From positions 1 to 53,719 of the forward strand of contig SYOX01000260.1 of the NCBI GenBank assembly GCA_005804885.1: a DNA stretch of 53,719 nt, written 5' to 3'. Under the pieces are notes generated by a model that did no database searches, was not told the DNA's origin, and saw only the letters and a list, made by a program, of their open reading frames with translations. A program made the translations under genes and the position numbers. The DNA is from Pseudomonadota bacterium. GTDB taxonomy: Bacteria; Myxococcota_A; Bradymonadia; Bradymonadales; GCA-2716585. Below are positions 28,211 to 38,208 of this stretch, in pieces. Position 1 is the first letter of the stretch, and each line of letters begins with the position of its first letter.

Positions 28211-29466
28211 GAGCGCGCCCTCTTCTTTATCGCCGCGCGCTCGCGGCGGGCAAGCCGCTCCTGCATCGCCTCGTGATCGCGGCCCAGGCGCTCTCCCTCC
28301 CAGAAGTCCGCGCGCGCCATCGAGATGTTGAGCAGCACGCCGACGGCGAAGAGGCTCAACAGCGTCGAGGAGCCGCCGTAGCTGATGAAGGGCAAGGTGA
28401 GGCCCTTGTTCGGGAAGATCCCAGTGACGACGCACAGGTTGACGGTGGCCTGGAGCCCGAAGATCATCGTCAGCCCGAACGCCAGATACATCCCGAACAT
28501 CTCCCGCGCCTCAAAGGCTATCCGCAGCCCTCGCCATAACAACACGACAAAAAGCAGGCAGACGATCACCAGCCCCATCAAGCCAAGCTCCTCCCCGATG
28601 GCCGTGGCGATGAAGTCGTTCCACAACTCCGGCACGTAGCCCAGCTTGCCGTGGCCGGCCCCAAGACCCTTGCCGAACATCCCCCCAGAACCGATGGCCA
28701 TCAAGGACTGGTTGATCTGGTAGGAGATGCCCAGCGGATCGGCCTCAGGGTCGAGGTAGGCCATGACCCGGTTGCGCCGGTACTCGCTCGTCATGATCGC
28801 CATCGCCGCCATCGCCACACCCACGACGACGAACATCGCGATGGTGCCGATGCGCGCACCCGCCACGAAGAGCATCGAGAAGACCAGCACGACGCAGATG
28901 ACCGTCGTGCCAAAGTCCGGCTGCATCATCAAGAGCCCCGAGATGACGCCCAGGATCGCCAGGTGCGGCATGAAGCCAACCGAGAAGCGCTTGATCTTAT
29001 GATCCTTCTTCTCGACCGAGTAGGCCATGTACATGACCAGGCCGACCTTGAGGTACTCGGAGGGCTGAAAGGACAGGCCCGCGAAGCTCAACCACCGGGT
29101 CGCCTCATTGCGCGTGGCCCCCACCAGCGCCACGAGCACCAGCCCGAGGATCGCCGCGCCCAGGATCGGGTAGGCCAGCCTCTTGTACCAACGATAATCC
29201 ACCCGGATGCCGACAAGCATGAACACCAGCCCGAAGGCCACGTGCACGAGCTGCTTGGTCAAGAAGAGCGTGTCGTCCTGGAAGCGCCAGAGCGTCTGGA
29301 CGGCGCTGGCCGAGTAGACCATCACCAGCCCCAGACCCACCAGCGCGATGACCACCGCCAGCAAGATCGAGTCAAAGGGCCGACCCTCATCATCGAGAGC
29401 GATGGAGGGCTTGACGATGGGCTCGGGACCCGGCGTCGGATCGTGGAGGAGCGCTTGCGTTGCCAT
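28207..29466 (-). CDS. ftsW: SEDS-family septal peptidoglycan polymerase FtsW
   Basis: Encodes 419 residues with about ten membrane segments. The ATG at 29466 follows AAGGAAGGTCGAC. SEDS signatures include MVYSAS in the first membrane segment, YRRNRVMAYLDPEADPLG, the SLMAIGSGGMFGKGLGAG loop, WNDFIATAIGEELG and the late PFISYGGSS. FtsW polymerises lipid II into septal glycan together with its partner class B PBP, here probably FtsI of the same cluster. It sits between mraY and murG, where murD would normally separate mraY and ftsW. RodA is the close relative, but the dcw context favours FtsW. Confidence 0.95.
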   Translation of the reverse strand: MATQALLHDPTPGPEPIVKPSIALDDEGRPFDSILLAVVIALVGLGLVMVYSASAVQTLWRFQDDTLFLTKQLVHVAFGLVFMLVGIRVDYRWYKRLAYPILGAAILGLVLVALVGATRNEATRWLSFAGLSFQPSEYLKVGLVMYMAYSVEKKDHKIKRFSVGFMPHLAILGVISGLLMMQPDFGTTVICVVLVFSMLFVAGARIGTIAMFVVVGVAMAAMAIMTSEYRRNRVMAYLDPEADPLGISYQINQSLMAIGSGGMFGKGLGAGHGKLGYVPELWNDFIATAIGEELGLMGLVIVCLLFVVLLWRGLRIAFEAREMFGMYLAFGLTMIFGLQATVNLCVVTGIFPNKGLTLPFISYGGSSTLLSLFAVGVLLNISMARADFWEGERLGRDHEAMQERLARRERAAIKKRARS

Positions 29467-29527
29467 GTCGACCTTCCTTGTCTGGATCGCACCGGCGCGT
29501 CCCTGCGCCGGCCTCGCCCATCTTCCC

Positions 29528-30667
29528 CTACCTCAACTTCAAGCTCGCCAGCGCCACCAGCGCCAGCATGATCGCAATAATCCAGAACCGGACCACGATC
29601 TGCGGCTCCTTCCAACCCTTGAGTTCGAAGTGATGATGGATCGGCGCCATCTTGAAGACCCGCTTGCCTGTCAACTTGAAGCTCGTCGTCTGCGTGATGA
29701 CCGAAAACACCTCCATGATGAAGATACCGAAGATGATCACGCTCAAGAGCTCGTTCTTGGTCAACACCGCCATCGACCCGAGCGCGCCGCCCAGGCTCAA
29801 GCTGCCCACGTCACCCATGAAGATCTGCGCCGGGAAGGTGTTGTACCACAGAAAGCCTATCCCCGCCCCACAGATGGCACCGCAGAAGATCGACAGCTCC
29901 GCCACCCCCTCCACCTTCGTGATCTTCAGGTAGGAGGCAATGTCAAAGCGCCTCAACACCCTCACCCCATCCACGAAATCGTAATAGGCCAGATCCGTCG
30001 ACACCGCGTAGGCCAGGATCATGAAGGTCCCCGCCGCGACGATCACAGGCCCTATCGCCAGGCCGTCGAGGCCATCCGTCAGGTTGACCGCATTGCCTGT
30101 CCCCACGATCGCCACCGCCGCGAAGGGCAGATAGAGCCACCAGGGCAACGTCAGGCTCGCCTTGTTCGTGCTGACGAAGGGCAGCGTCAACTCCATCGTG
30201 TAGCCCAGATCCGCGCCGAAAAACAGAAAGCCCAGCACCGCCGCGACCAGCCCGAACTCGATCAACAGCCGCATCTTGCCGCTCAGACCCTTGGCGCTCT
30301 TCCCCTGGATCTTCGTGTAATCGTCGATGAAGCCCACGACCCCGAAGCCCAACGTGATCGCCAGCACGATCCAGATGTAGGGGTTGGTCAAGTCCGTCCA
30401 CAAGACCGTCGGGATCACCAGCGCGAAGAGGATCAGGCTGCCGCCCATCGTCGGCGTCCCCTTCTTCGAAAAATGCCCCGACGGCCCATCATCACGGATC
30501 ACCTGGCCGATCTGATGCAACTGAAGCCGCTTGATGAACCAGGGATACAAGACGAAGCTGATCAAGAGCGCCGTCAACATCGCCGCCACGATACGAAATG
30601 ACACGTACCGGAAGACGTTCAGCGGCCCAACGTGCTCGCGCAGCGTGAAAAAAAGATGAAAGAGCAT
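29528..30667 (-). CDS. mraY: Phospho-MurNAc-pentapeptide transferase MraY
   Basis: Encodes 379 residues with about ten membrane segments. The start overlaps the stop of murEF as TGATG and has GAGGGGAG upstream. Family motifs are complete: GPSGHFSKKGTPTMGG, the magnesium-binding GFIDDYTK, NAVNLTDGLDGLAIGP, and near the end IHHHFELKGWKEPQIV. It moves phospho-MurNAc-pentapeptide from UDP onto undecaprenyl phosphate to form lipid I in the inner membrane. Overlap with murEF suggests translational coupling. Confidence 0.97.
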   Translation of the reverse strand: MLFHLFFTLREHVGPLNVFRYVSFRIVAAMLTALLISFVLYPWFIKRLQLHQIGQVIRDDGPSGHFSKKGTPTMGGSLILFALVIPTVLWTDLTNPYIWIVLAITLGFGVVGFIDDYTKIQGKSAKGLSGKMRLLIEFGLVAAVLGFLFFGADLGYTMELTLPFVSTNKASLTLPWWLYLPFAAVAIVGTGNAVNLTDGLDGLAIGPVIVAAGTFMILAYAVSTDLAYYDFVDGVRVLRRFDIASYLKITKVEGVAELSIFCGAICGAGIGFLWYNTFPAQIFMGDVGSLSLGGALGSMAVLTKNELLSVIIFGIFIMEVFSVITQTTSFKLTGKRVFKMAPIHHHFELKGWKEPQIVVRFWIIAIMLALVALASLKLR

Positions 30668-33600
30668 CAGCTCCCCTCAGGCTCTCTGTCCGCGTGGCCC
30701 AACAACCGCTCGACGACGCGCTCCATGCGCATCCCTCGGCTCCCCTTGACCAGCACCGCAACCTCGCCGCCTCGCCTGATCTCAACAATCCTCGCCAGCA
30801 CGGCCTCGATGTCACCCTCGCCGCCGCGGCCACCATCGACCGGGACCACCTCGTAGATCGCCGTCGTCGCGCCCTCGACCCCCCTGGCCCCCTCGGCCAT
30901 CGCCCTCGACAGCCTCCCGAAGGTCACCAGCGCGTCCACGCCCAGCCCGGCCGCGACCCGACCCACCTCGCCGTGAAGCGCCTCGGCGCCCTCTCCCAGC
31001 TCGAACATGTCTCCCAGGACCGCGACCGACCTCACCCCCCGGGCGCCCGCCTCCCCCATCAACACCCTCAACCCTGCCTCCATCGAGGCCGGGTTGGCGT
31101 TGTAGCAGTCGTCGATCACCCGCACACCCGCGTGGTCACCGCCTCCAGCCTTGATCGACAGACGACCACCCGGGAGCCTCAACGCCCCGCGCAGATCCAG
31201 CGACGACGGCCACGCCCTGCGACCCCACACCCTGAGCCGACGGCCCACCTCCACCGCCGACAACACCGCCGCGCACAGGTTCGAGGCGTTGTGCTCTCCG
31301 AACAACCCCGCGCTCACCTCGATCTCCAATTCACCCGCTGGCCCACGCGCCGACGCCAGTTTATCCTCGCCGTGATCGCTGTCAATCCCGCTCAGGACGA
31401 CGCGGACACGCTCCAGAGAGCCCCCCGCCGGCTCCCCCGTCGCGATCGCCGACACCCCCATCTCACCCCGCCGAACACCCGAGGCCGCCGACACCTCGAC
31501 GCTGAACACCCCCAGCGACACGCCCTCCGGCAACTTCCCAGAGATGGCCCGAAGCTGCGCCAGGGGCGCTATCGCTAGCTGCCCGGGCGACATCGCCTCG
31601 AACATCTCCGACTTCGCCCGCAACACACCCTCCAGAGTCCCAAATCCCTCCAGGTGAGCGCCCCCGATGCTCGTCAACACCCTCACCTCGGGCGCCGCGA
31701 TCGCCGCCAGCCGCCTGATCTCGCCAAAGGCGTTGGCGCCCATCTCCAGCACGGCCGCGTCGTGACCCAGGCACAAACCGAAGATCGTCAGCGGCAACCC
31801 CACCAGGTTGTTGTAATTGCTCGGCGTCTTGTGAACCCGCCCCGCCTCCAGACCGCAGAGCGACACCAGCAGCGACGCCACCAGCTCCTTCGTCGTCGTC
31901 TTGCCGTTGCTCCCCGTGATCGCCACCGCCGTAAACCACGGCCGCGCCCTCCGAAGCACGCGCAACACCTCCGTGGCCATCGCCCCGAGCGCCTCCAGCG
32001 TGTCGCCCACCACCAGCGTCTGACCCCGACGACCCGACGACGACCACGCCGCCGCCGCCGCCTCCTCACCCGCCTCCCCCGACACCACCACCAGGCTCGC
32101 ACCCGCCTCGACCACCGGCCCGAGAAAGGCGTGACCGTCAAACCGCTCGCCTGCCAGCGCCACGAAGACCGAACCCTCGACCACACGGCGGCTGTCCGTC
32201 TCTACACCCGCGCAACCGTCCCTCCAACGACCCCGCGCTTCCCCGATCAGCCTCCCTCCCGTCGCCTCGGCCCACTCCCCTGGAGCGACCACCTCCACCA
32301 CACGACGACCCGAGGGCGACGACAGACCCGACGCCGCCTCCTCCACGTCGGACAGCGGGAAGCGCTCCCCCTCGATCTCCTGGTAGGGCTCATGACCCTT
32401 GCCCGCGATCAACACCCCGTCCTCTTGACCCAGCAACCCTATCGCCGCCGCCACCGCCCGACGCCTCGACAGCTCCACCAGGTGCAAACCACCACCCTCA
32501 TCTCCTGATGACAGATCCACGCTGCATTTCGTATCCAGCCACGACCCCCACGACGCAGACCACGCCTCGGACCCCGAGGCGTCTATCCCGCCCGCGATCA
32601 TCTCCTCGACGATCGACTCCGGCGACTCCCAACGCGGGTTGTCGCTCGTGACCACCACCAGATCGCTGTGGCGCGCCGCCGCCAGCCCCATCTGCGGCCT
32701 CTTGCCCTTGTCCCTGTCACCGCCGCAGCCCAGCACCGTCACCAGCCGACCCGACACCAGCGGCCGGAGGCTCGCCAGCGCCCGCTCCACCGCACGCGGC
32801 GTGTGCGCGTAGTCCACCACCACCAGCGGCTCCCCACGGCCCACACGCTCCAGCCGCCCAGGTACCCCCTTGATGGCCGCCAGACCCTCCCGAATCGCCC
32901 CCTCTCCCACCCCCAGCGCACGGGCGCAAGCCACCGCGGCCAGCGTGTTCTCCGCGTTGAGCCGCCCCAGCAGGGACGTCTCCACCCGCAGCGACCCGAA
33001 GCCCCCACCGACGATCTCCAGCCGACTCCCCCACCCACCCATCTCGGCGCCGGACAGCGCGATGCACCCCTCCGCGTCGCCAGCACCCTCCGCGTCAAAG
33101 GCCACCGCCCTCACCGACGACGGCACCGCCGCCAACGCCCTCGGACCGTAGACGTCCCCGACGTTGACCACCGCGGCGACGGGCTCCCCCAACGACCGCT
33201 GGCTCCACGGCAGCACCTCCGTGAACAACCTGCACTTGGCCTCGAAGTAGGCCTCCATCGTCCCGTGAAAGTCGAGGTGATCCTGGCTCAAATTCAAGAA
33301 CGCGCCCACCCGGATCGGCAACCCCGCCACCCGATGCGTCACCAGCGCGTGCGAGGAGACCTCCAGAAAGACCACCTCCACACCAGCGTCGACCATCCGC
33401 CGCAGCAGTCGCTGCAGCTCCAGCGACTCCGGCGTCGTATTGCGCGTCTCGAAGGACTGCCCCGCGAAGCGCCGGTTCACCGTCCCGATCACCCCCGGAC
33501 TCAAACCCGCCGCCAGCGCCACCTGCTCCAGCAGGTAGGTCGTCGTCGTCTTGCCGTTCGTCCCCGTCAGCCCCACGACCTTCAGCGCGCGACCCGGGTG

Positions 33601-33918
33601 CCCGAAGAAGGCCGCCGAGGCGTGCGCCAGCGCCTCCCTCGTGTCGCCCACCCTGACGACCGCCACGCCCGGCGGCGCCACACCCTCGTAATCATGATCA
33701 ACAAGAATCGCCGACGCCCCAGCCTCCACGGCCCGGGACACGAAGCGGTGTCCGTCCGCCTCGACGCCGCGAAGCGCCACGAAGAGCTCGCCCGCCCCGA
33801 CCTCGCGCGAATCATGCCGGATCTCCGACAAGACCCTGTCCGCTTCGCCGCTCACGCTCGGAGACAAGCCCGCCCGGGTCAACGCGTCCAGCAAGGTGGT
33901 CAGGTTCTCGTGGGACAT
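30667..33918 (-). CDS. murEF: MurE-MurF fusion: meso-DAP-adding and D-Ala-D-Ala-adding ligase
   Basis: Encodes 1083 residues, equal to two Mur ligases. The ATG at 33918 has AAGAAGG six bases upstream; in-frame ATGs at 33945 and 33996 lack a better site. The MurE half (about 1-520) has LTGTNGKTTT (about 117), DNPR (about 424, the residues that select meso-diaminopimelate) and GKGHEPYQEI (about 506). The MurF half (about 535-1083) restarts with a Mur N-terminal domain (VETDSRRVVEGSVFVAL), then TGSNGKTTTKEL (about 665), and DCYNANPASM and GDMFELG later. One chain would add residues 3, then 4 and 5, of the stem peptide. The frame is continuous with no stop at the joint. MurE-MurF fusions are known in a few bacteria such as Bordetella. 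Confidence 0.95.
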   Translation of the reverse strand: MSHENLTTLLDALTRAGLSPSVSGEADRVLSEIRHDSREVGAGELFVALRGVEADGHRFVSRAVEAGASAILVDHDYEGVAPPGVAVVRVGDTREALAHASAAFFGHPGRALKVVGLTGTNGKTTTTYLLEQVALAAGLSPGVIGTVNRRFAGQSFETRNTTPESLELQRLLRRMVDAGVEVVFLEVSSHALVTHRVAGLPIRVGAFLNLSQDHLDFHGTMEAYFEAKCRLFTEVLPWSQRSLGEPVAAVVNVGDVYGPRALAAVPSSVRAVAFDAEGAGDAEGCIALSGAEMGGWGSRLEIVGGGFGSLRVETSLLGRLNAENTLAAVACARALGVGEGAIREGLAAIKGVPGRLERVGRGEPLVVVDYAHTPRAVERALASLRPLVSGRLVTVLGCGGDRDKGKRPQMGLAAARHSDLVVVTSDNPRWESPESIVEEMIAGGIDASGSEAWSASWGSWLDTKCSVDLSSGDEGGGLHLVELSRRRAVAAAIGLLGQEDGVLIAGKGHEPYQEIEGERFPLSDVEEAASGLSSPSGRRVVEVVAPGEWAEATGGRLIGEARGRWRDGCAGVETDSRRVVEGSVFVALAGERFDGHAFLGPVVEAGASLVVVSGEAGEEAAAAAWSSSGRRGQTLVVGDTLEALGAMATEVLRVLRRARPWFTAVAITGSNGKTTTKELVASLLVSLCGLEAGRVHKTPSNYNNLVGLPLTIFGLCLGHDAAVLEMGANAFGEIRRLAAIAAPEVRVLTSIGGAHLEGFGTLEGVLRAKSEMFEAMSPGQLAIAPLAQLRAISGKLPEGVSLGVFSVEVSAASGVRRGEMGVSAIATGEPAGGSLERVRVVLSGIDSDHGEDKLASARGPAGELEIEVSAGLFGEHNASNLCAAVLSAVEVGRRLRVWGRRAWPSSLDLRGALRLPGGRLSIKAGGGDHAGVRVIDDCYNANPASMEAGLRVLMGEAGARGVRSVAVLGDMFELGEGAEALHGEVGRVAAGLGVDALVTFGRLSRAMAEGARGVEGATTAIYEVVPVDGGRGGEGDIEAVLARIVEIRRGGEVAVLVKGSRGMRMERVVERLLGHADREPEGS

Positions 33919-34035
33919 GGCGCCCTTCTTGTTCAACGAGGCCATCCATCGCCCCGCCATCCCTCGCCCTGCCCGCGAAAGCAATTCACAGGCCAACCCA
34001 GCCGCGCGAACCGCCAGAGCCAGCCACCGGCCAGC

Positions 34036-36114
34036 CTACTCCGCGGCGAACTCAAGCTGGACCACGACGTCCTCGCCGACGAAGACACCCGGCCCCGGCC
34101 ACTGGCGCTTGACCTTGCCCGTCCCCGAGGTCTGGACGATGTGACCGTGCTCCCGGCTGACCGACAGGGCCTGGCGCACCGACAGATCGACGTACGAGGG
34201 CATCACGCTCAGACCCGGCTCGACCTCGGGAGCCTCGACCCCGTTGACGAACTGCGGCGGCACCATCGTCCTGTCCTCCACCACACCCGAACCGGCCTTC
34301 AGCGACACGGCAACCGACGGCTCCACCGCTGGGCTCTTGCGCGCCTCGGCCCTGACCGCCTCCGCGCTCGGGAACACCCCAAGCATCGGCAAGGCCTGGG
34401 CCGCAACACGCGAGAACACCGGCGCCGACACCTTCCCCCCATAGTACGCCTGACCCCGGTAGTCCCGCTCGATGTTCACGATCACGGTGATCACCAGCGC
34501 CGGATCGTCCGCCGGCACGAAGCCCACGAAGGACGCCGTCCACAGCCGGTTGCTGTACTGCCTCGTCTCCGAATCGACCTTGCGCGCCGTCCCCGTCTTG
34601 CCCGCAACCTTGTAATAGGCCATCCCCGCCTCGACCCCGGTCCCCCCCGTCTCGACCACCGACATCAACGACTCGGTCGCACGGGCGCTGGCCTCGCGGC
34701 TCAAGACCTGACGCCGCGCCTCGGTCGGAAAGGACTCGACCAGCGCGCCTGTCCTGTCGCGGATCTCCTTGATCAACCTCGGCTTCATCAACGTACCGCC
34801 GTTGGCGATCGCACCGAGACCCATGTTCATCTGCAGGTTCGTCACCGTCAGCCCGTGCCCGAAGGCCACGTTGGCCAGCGAGATCTCCGGCCACTTCTTC
34901 GGATCCCTCATCCGACCCTTCTGCTCCGGGATCCCGATGCCCGTCGCCTCGCTGAACCCAAACTGCTGGATGTACCAACCAAAGCGCTCTCGCTCCAGCC
35001 TCTTGGCCAGCCGGTACGCGCCGATGTTCGACGAGTGCTTGACCACGTCCCGCACCGTCATGAACTGCGCCCTGTGGTGATCCGTGATCACGTCGTCGCC
35101 AAAGCGCAGCGTCCCGCCGTTGACGTTGATCGCGTCGTCCAGCGTCACCACCCCCTCCTGAAGCGCGGACGCCACCACGAAGGACTTGAAGGTGCTCCCA
35201 GGCTCGAAGGCGTCTCGCGTGGCCCGGTTGCGCCAGTCGTCCGCCACGTGATCATTGATGAGGTTCGGGTTGAAGGTCGGGTAAGAGACCATCGCCAGGA
35301 TGTCGCCCGTCTTCGGATCGCTCACGATCAACGAACCGCTCGCCGCCCCCGACTGCTCGATGGCCGACGACAGCTCCGTCTCCGCAATGTACTGGATGCG
35401 CTCATCGATCGTCAGCACCAGGGACTTGCCCTCCAGCTCCGTGAAGCTGGGCTCCTGACCCAGGTAGATCTTCCGACCGCGCGAGTCCGCCGTCACGTCC
35501 AACGTGTACGTTCCACCCTCCAGGATCGCGTTGTGGGACCGCTCCAGCCCCTCCAACCCCTTGTACTCATCCCCCCCGACGAAGCCGATCAGATGCCCTG
35601 CCCTGTCCTTGAGCGGATAGTAGCGCTGGCTCTCGCTCGTGAGCCCCATCCCCGGGATCCGCAGATCCTTGACCTGCCGCGCCATCAAGGGCGACACCTT
35701 GCGCGCCACCCACACAAACTGACGGCGGCTCTTGAGCCTCTCCAACACCACCGCGTCGTCAAGATGATCCCCCAGGATCGCCTTGAGCTGACCCAGCACC
35801 ACCTCCGGATCCTTGATGAAGCGCGGATTGGCGTAGATCGACTTGACGTCCACCGATACGGCCAGCTCCACCCCGTTCCTGTCCAGGATCGAGCCCCGCC
35901 TCGCGTTGAGCTTCATCTCACGGCTGACCTGACGATCCGCCTTCCCCTCAAGCTCCGCGCCCTGAATGTACTGCAGCTGATGCCCACGCCAGACCACCGC
36001 CACCAGCAGCATCACCAGAAACCCGACCAGCAACCCCATCCGGACCTGGATCCACGCATAACGATCCACCAGCCGCCAGACCTTGAGCCGATCAAATCTC
36101 CCAACCTTCTCCAT
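34036..36114 (-). CDS. ftsI: Class B penicillin-binding protein FtsI (PBP3) with C-terminal PASTA domain
   Basis: Encodes 692 residues, longer than E. coli FtsI (588) because of the tail. The start at 36114 has GGCGAGGTGAGG just upstream. One membrane segment (about 25-46) is followed by the class B dimerisation region with RGSILDRNGVELAVS. Transpeptidase motifs: STFK (serine near residue 307), SSN (HSSNIGAYRL) and KTG (about 506, VAGKTGTAR). A PASTA-like domain lies at about 637-690 (MPSYVDLSVRQALSVSREHG). It crosslinks septal peptidoglycan in the periplasm with FtsW. PASTA domains bind muropeptide or beta-lactam-like ligands; they occur in FtsI of some Deltaproteobacteria and Firmicutes. 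Confidence 0.96.
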   Translation of the reverse strand: MEKVGRFDRLKVWRLVDRYAWIQVRMGLLVGFLVMLLVAVVWRGHQLQYIQGAELEGKADRQVSREMKLNARRGSILDRNGVELAVSVDVKSIYANPRFIKDPEVVLGQLKAILGDHLDDAVVLERLKSRRQFVWVARKVSPLMARQVKDLRIPGMGLTSESQRYYPLKDRAGHLIGFVGGDEYKGLEGLERSHNAILEGGTYTLDVTADSRGRKIYLGQEPSFTELEGKSLVLTIDERIQYIAETELSSAIEQSGAASGSLIVSDPKTGDILAMVSYPTFNPNLINDHVADDWRNRATRDAFEPGSTFKSFVVASALQEGVVTLDDAINVNGGTLRFGDDVITDHHRAQFMTVRDVVKHSSNIGAYRLAKRLERERFGWYIQQFGFSEATGIGIPEQKGRMRDPKKWPEISLANVAFGHGLTVTNLQMNMGLGAIANGGTLMKPRLIKEIRDRTGALVESFPTEARRQVLSREASARATESLMSVVETGGTGVEAGMAYYKVAGKTGTARKVDSETRQYSNRLWTASFVGFVPADDPALVITVIVNIERDYRGQAYYGGKVSAPVFSRVAAQALPMLGVFPSAEAVRAEARKSPAVEPSVAVSLKAGSGVVEDRTMVPPQFVNGVEAPEVEPGLSVMPSYVDLSVRQALSVSREHGHIVQTSGTGKVKRQWPGPGVFVGEDVVVQLEFAAE

Positions 36115-36156
36115 ATCCTCACCTCGCCGTCCCTGGCCGGTGAACAATCGACCCGC

Positions 36157-36519
36157 CTACTGAACCTCGACCACCCCCGCAGACGCCGTCCTGACCCTCT
36201 CCACCCGGATGACCTGCTCCGGCCTGTAGGGCCTCAACCTCAGCGTCTCTCGCGCGATCTTGTCCAGCCGCTCCGTCCGCGTACTGACCGCCGCCTCGAT
36301 CCGAAGGCGCTCGCGCTCCTCCATCAAATGACGCCGATCCTCGGTCAACTCTGTCATCTGATAGCCAAGATCCACGATCTGAACGCTGTGCCAGACCTGC
36401 AGCAGCAGCACCGAAACCAGCAAGCTGGTCACGACCAGCGCCATCAACACCACCAGCGGACCCTGCCGCCACGGCGTCAACTGCTTGATCTCTGGAACCT
36501 CGATCCTGGGCTCTTCCAT
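36157..36519 (-). CDS. ftsL: FtsL-like cell division protein
   Basis: Encodes 120 residues. The ATG at 36519 has GAGGTG seven bases upstream. A short acidic cytoplasmic tail leads into one membrane segment (about residues 20-42), then a helix with heptad-like leucines (MTELTEDRRHLMEERERLRIE) reduced here to the key positions L, L, L and E/R pairs, and a Pro-rich end. The size, topology and place between rsmH and ftsI identify it as FtsL; sequence similarity alone is weak in this family. FtsL forms the periplasmic coiled coil with FtsB that joins FtsQ and activates FtsW-FtsI. It starts 16 bp after rsmH ends. Confidence 0.85.
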   Translation of the reverse strand: MEEPRIEVPEIKQLTPWRQGPLVVLMALVVTSLLVSVLLLQVWHSVQIVDLGYQMTELTEDRRHLMEERERLRIEAAVSTRTERLDKIARETLRLRPYRPEQVIRVERVRTASAGVVEVQ

Positions 36520-36535
36520 GAGCGCACCTCGACAG

Positions 36536-37465
36536 CTACAAGACCTCCGCCACCCTCAGCCGCGCTGACCTGGAGCGGGGATTCTGTTGTACCTCTGCTT
36601 CGGTCGACCTGACGAGTTTTCCGATGCTCTTGACCTTCGCCACCGCCCCACAAACACACATCGGCAGGCCGGGCGGACACGAACAGGGATCCGAGAGCCA
36701 CCTCACCCCTTGCTTGACGATCCTGTCCTCCAACGAATGAAAGCTGATGATCGCAGCCCTGCCGCCCGCCGCCACCACCTCCGGGATCGACAGCACCAAC
36801 GCCTCCAACCCCCCCAGCTCATCGTTCGCCGCTATCCGCAACGCCTGAAAAACCTGCGTCGCCGGGTGGATCCGCTCCCCTCGACGCCTGGTCCCGCACA
36901 ACGCCGCAAGCTGCGAGGTCGTCTCCAACCTCCCAGCCTCCCTGGCCGCCTTGATCCGCGACGCCACCCGCATCGCCCCCTTGACCTCTCCGTACCTCCC
37001 CAGGATCGCGGCAAGCTGACGCTCGTCCGACGCGTCGATGATCTCGGCGGCCGTCTGCGCGTCCGGCCCCATCCTCATGTCCAGCGGGCCCTCCTGGCTG
37101 AACGAGAACCCCCGACGTGCCACGTCCAGCTGCGGCGACGAGACCCCGGCGTCCACCACCAGCCCTGCCGCCGCCCCAAGACCCCGCTCCGACAATATCA
37201 CCGGAAGATCACGATAATTACCCTGCACCAGCTCCACACGCGACCCATGGGGCGCCAGACGCACGCGCGCTGCCTCCAACGCCTCCGGATCACGGTCCAG
37301 CCCAAGCAGGCGAACCTCGACCCCCGCAGCCTCACCCGCCAGCAGGATCGCCTCCGAGTGGCCGCCTCCGCCCACCGTCCCGTCGACGAAGAGCCCCCCT
37401 CGCCCGACGCGCAGCGCCTCGACGACCTCCCCCTTCAGCACCGTGATGTGCTCGAACAATGGCAC
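36536..37465 (-). CDS. rsmH: 16S rRNA (cytosine-1402-N4)-methyltransferase RsmH (MraW)
   Basis: Encodes 309 residues and starts with GTG at 37465, after GGTGAGTGAGG. The first residues (HITVLKGEVVEAL) and the SAM loop FVDGTVGGGGHSEAIL are typical. Further family marks are DAGVSSPQLDVARRGFSF, where the second residue is usually Leu, RIHPATQVFQALRIAANDE, ISFHSLEDRIVK, and a Cys-rich loop (CSCPPGLPMCVCG) found in many RsmH proteins. It methylates N4 of C1402 in 16S rRNA. It is the first gene of the cluster; mraZ, its usual upstream neighbour, is absent. Confidence 0.97.
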   Translation of the reverse strand: MPLFEHITVLKGEVVEALRVGRGGLFVDGTVGGGGHSEAILLAGEAAGVEVRLLGLDRDPEALEAARVRLAPHGSRVELVQGNYRDLPVILSERGLGAAAGLVVDAGVSSPQLDVARRGFSFSQEGPLDMRMGPDAQTAAEIIDASDERQLAAILGRYGEVKGAMRVASRIKAAREAGRLETTSQLAALCGTRRRGERIHPATQVFQALRIAANDELGGLEALVLSIPEVVAAGGRAAIISFHSLEDRIVKQGVRWLSDPCSCPPGLPMCVCGAVAKVKSIGKLVRSTEAEVQQNPRSRSARLRVAEVL

Positions 37466-37799
37466 GCCTCACTCACCCCACCCCCTCTTCGGGGGCCAAA
37501 AACGCACTCAGGCCGCTGGAGCGGCCCGTGCTCGACCAAACCTGTCTTTTCCAGGCCACGCCTGCCCTCCCTGGCAGGCGCGACCCAAGGCTCAAAGAGG
37601 CGGGGACGGCCTCCGCTGACGAGGGGCCGATCTCTCGGCCAGGAGCTTCCGCCGCAACAAACGCCCTCCGTGGCTCCCGTACGACAGAAATCAGGCCCGC
37701 TCCACCCATCCCCAGAACGGCACCCACCCCGAGTTACATGACACTCGGATCACGACCGGAGCAAACCTCGCCCCCCCATGAAACGCTCAGGTAGGATGA

Positions 37800-37901
37800 T
37801 TAAGGGTTCAAAGCGCGCGCCGCGGTATCCAACCGCCCCTGGCCTGCCCCAGGGCGCCATCCTGGCAAGGCGCACAATTCTCTTCACCCTTGAACCCTTA
37901 A
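37800..37901. repeat. 12-bp inverted repeat with 78-bp loop
   Basis: TTAAGGGTTCAA at 37800-37811 and its exact reverse complement at 37890-37901. Read on the minus strand, the right arm is part of a run of AGGGTTN-like heptamers. In a dcw leader RNA these arms would pair. Confidence 0.7.
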
Positions 37902-38208
37902 CCCTCACACCCGAACAAACACCAGACACTCAAATCGCAGCGGACATCCCCAGTCCTCCCCCGACACGCAAGGGCCACCTTCTTGTCCAGCGCCGAACGC
38001 ACAACCCTCACCTGGCCGTCAGGGAAAGTTGGGGCGATGGTCATCCTTGACCTCTGTCCTCTTCCTTGAGGCGCCCCAACAACCAGCTGTCTCCAACTGG
38101 CCTCCCTTCCCGACCTGGAATCGGTAAACCCCAGAGCCACACACCGGCGACCTTGAGGTTGTGTGCGGTGGAACACCGCAACCCGCTGCTCTCCACCGTC
38201 ACTTGCGC

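Noticed and set aside
27098..28435. A 445-residue MurG with an N-terminal extension
   Set aside because: The extra 75 residues are Arg-rich shadow of ftsW; the ATGA overlap at 28210 with GAGGG gives a normal MurG.
37800..37811. GGTTCAA as the T-arm of a tRNA
   Set aside because: No acceptor stem, anticodon arm or CCA end can be placed around it.
37898..38176. 92-codon minus frame downstream of the dcw promoter as a replacement for mraZ
   Set aside because: No MraZ motifs, weak start, and composition like the surrounding non-coding DNA.
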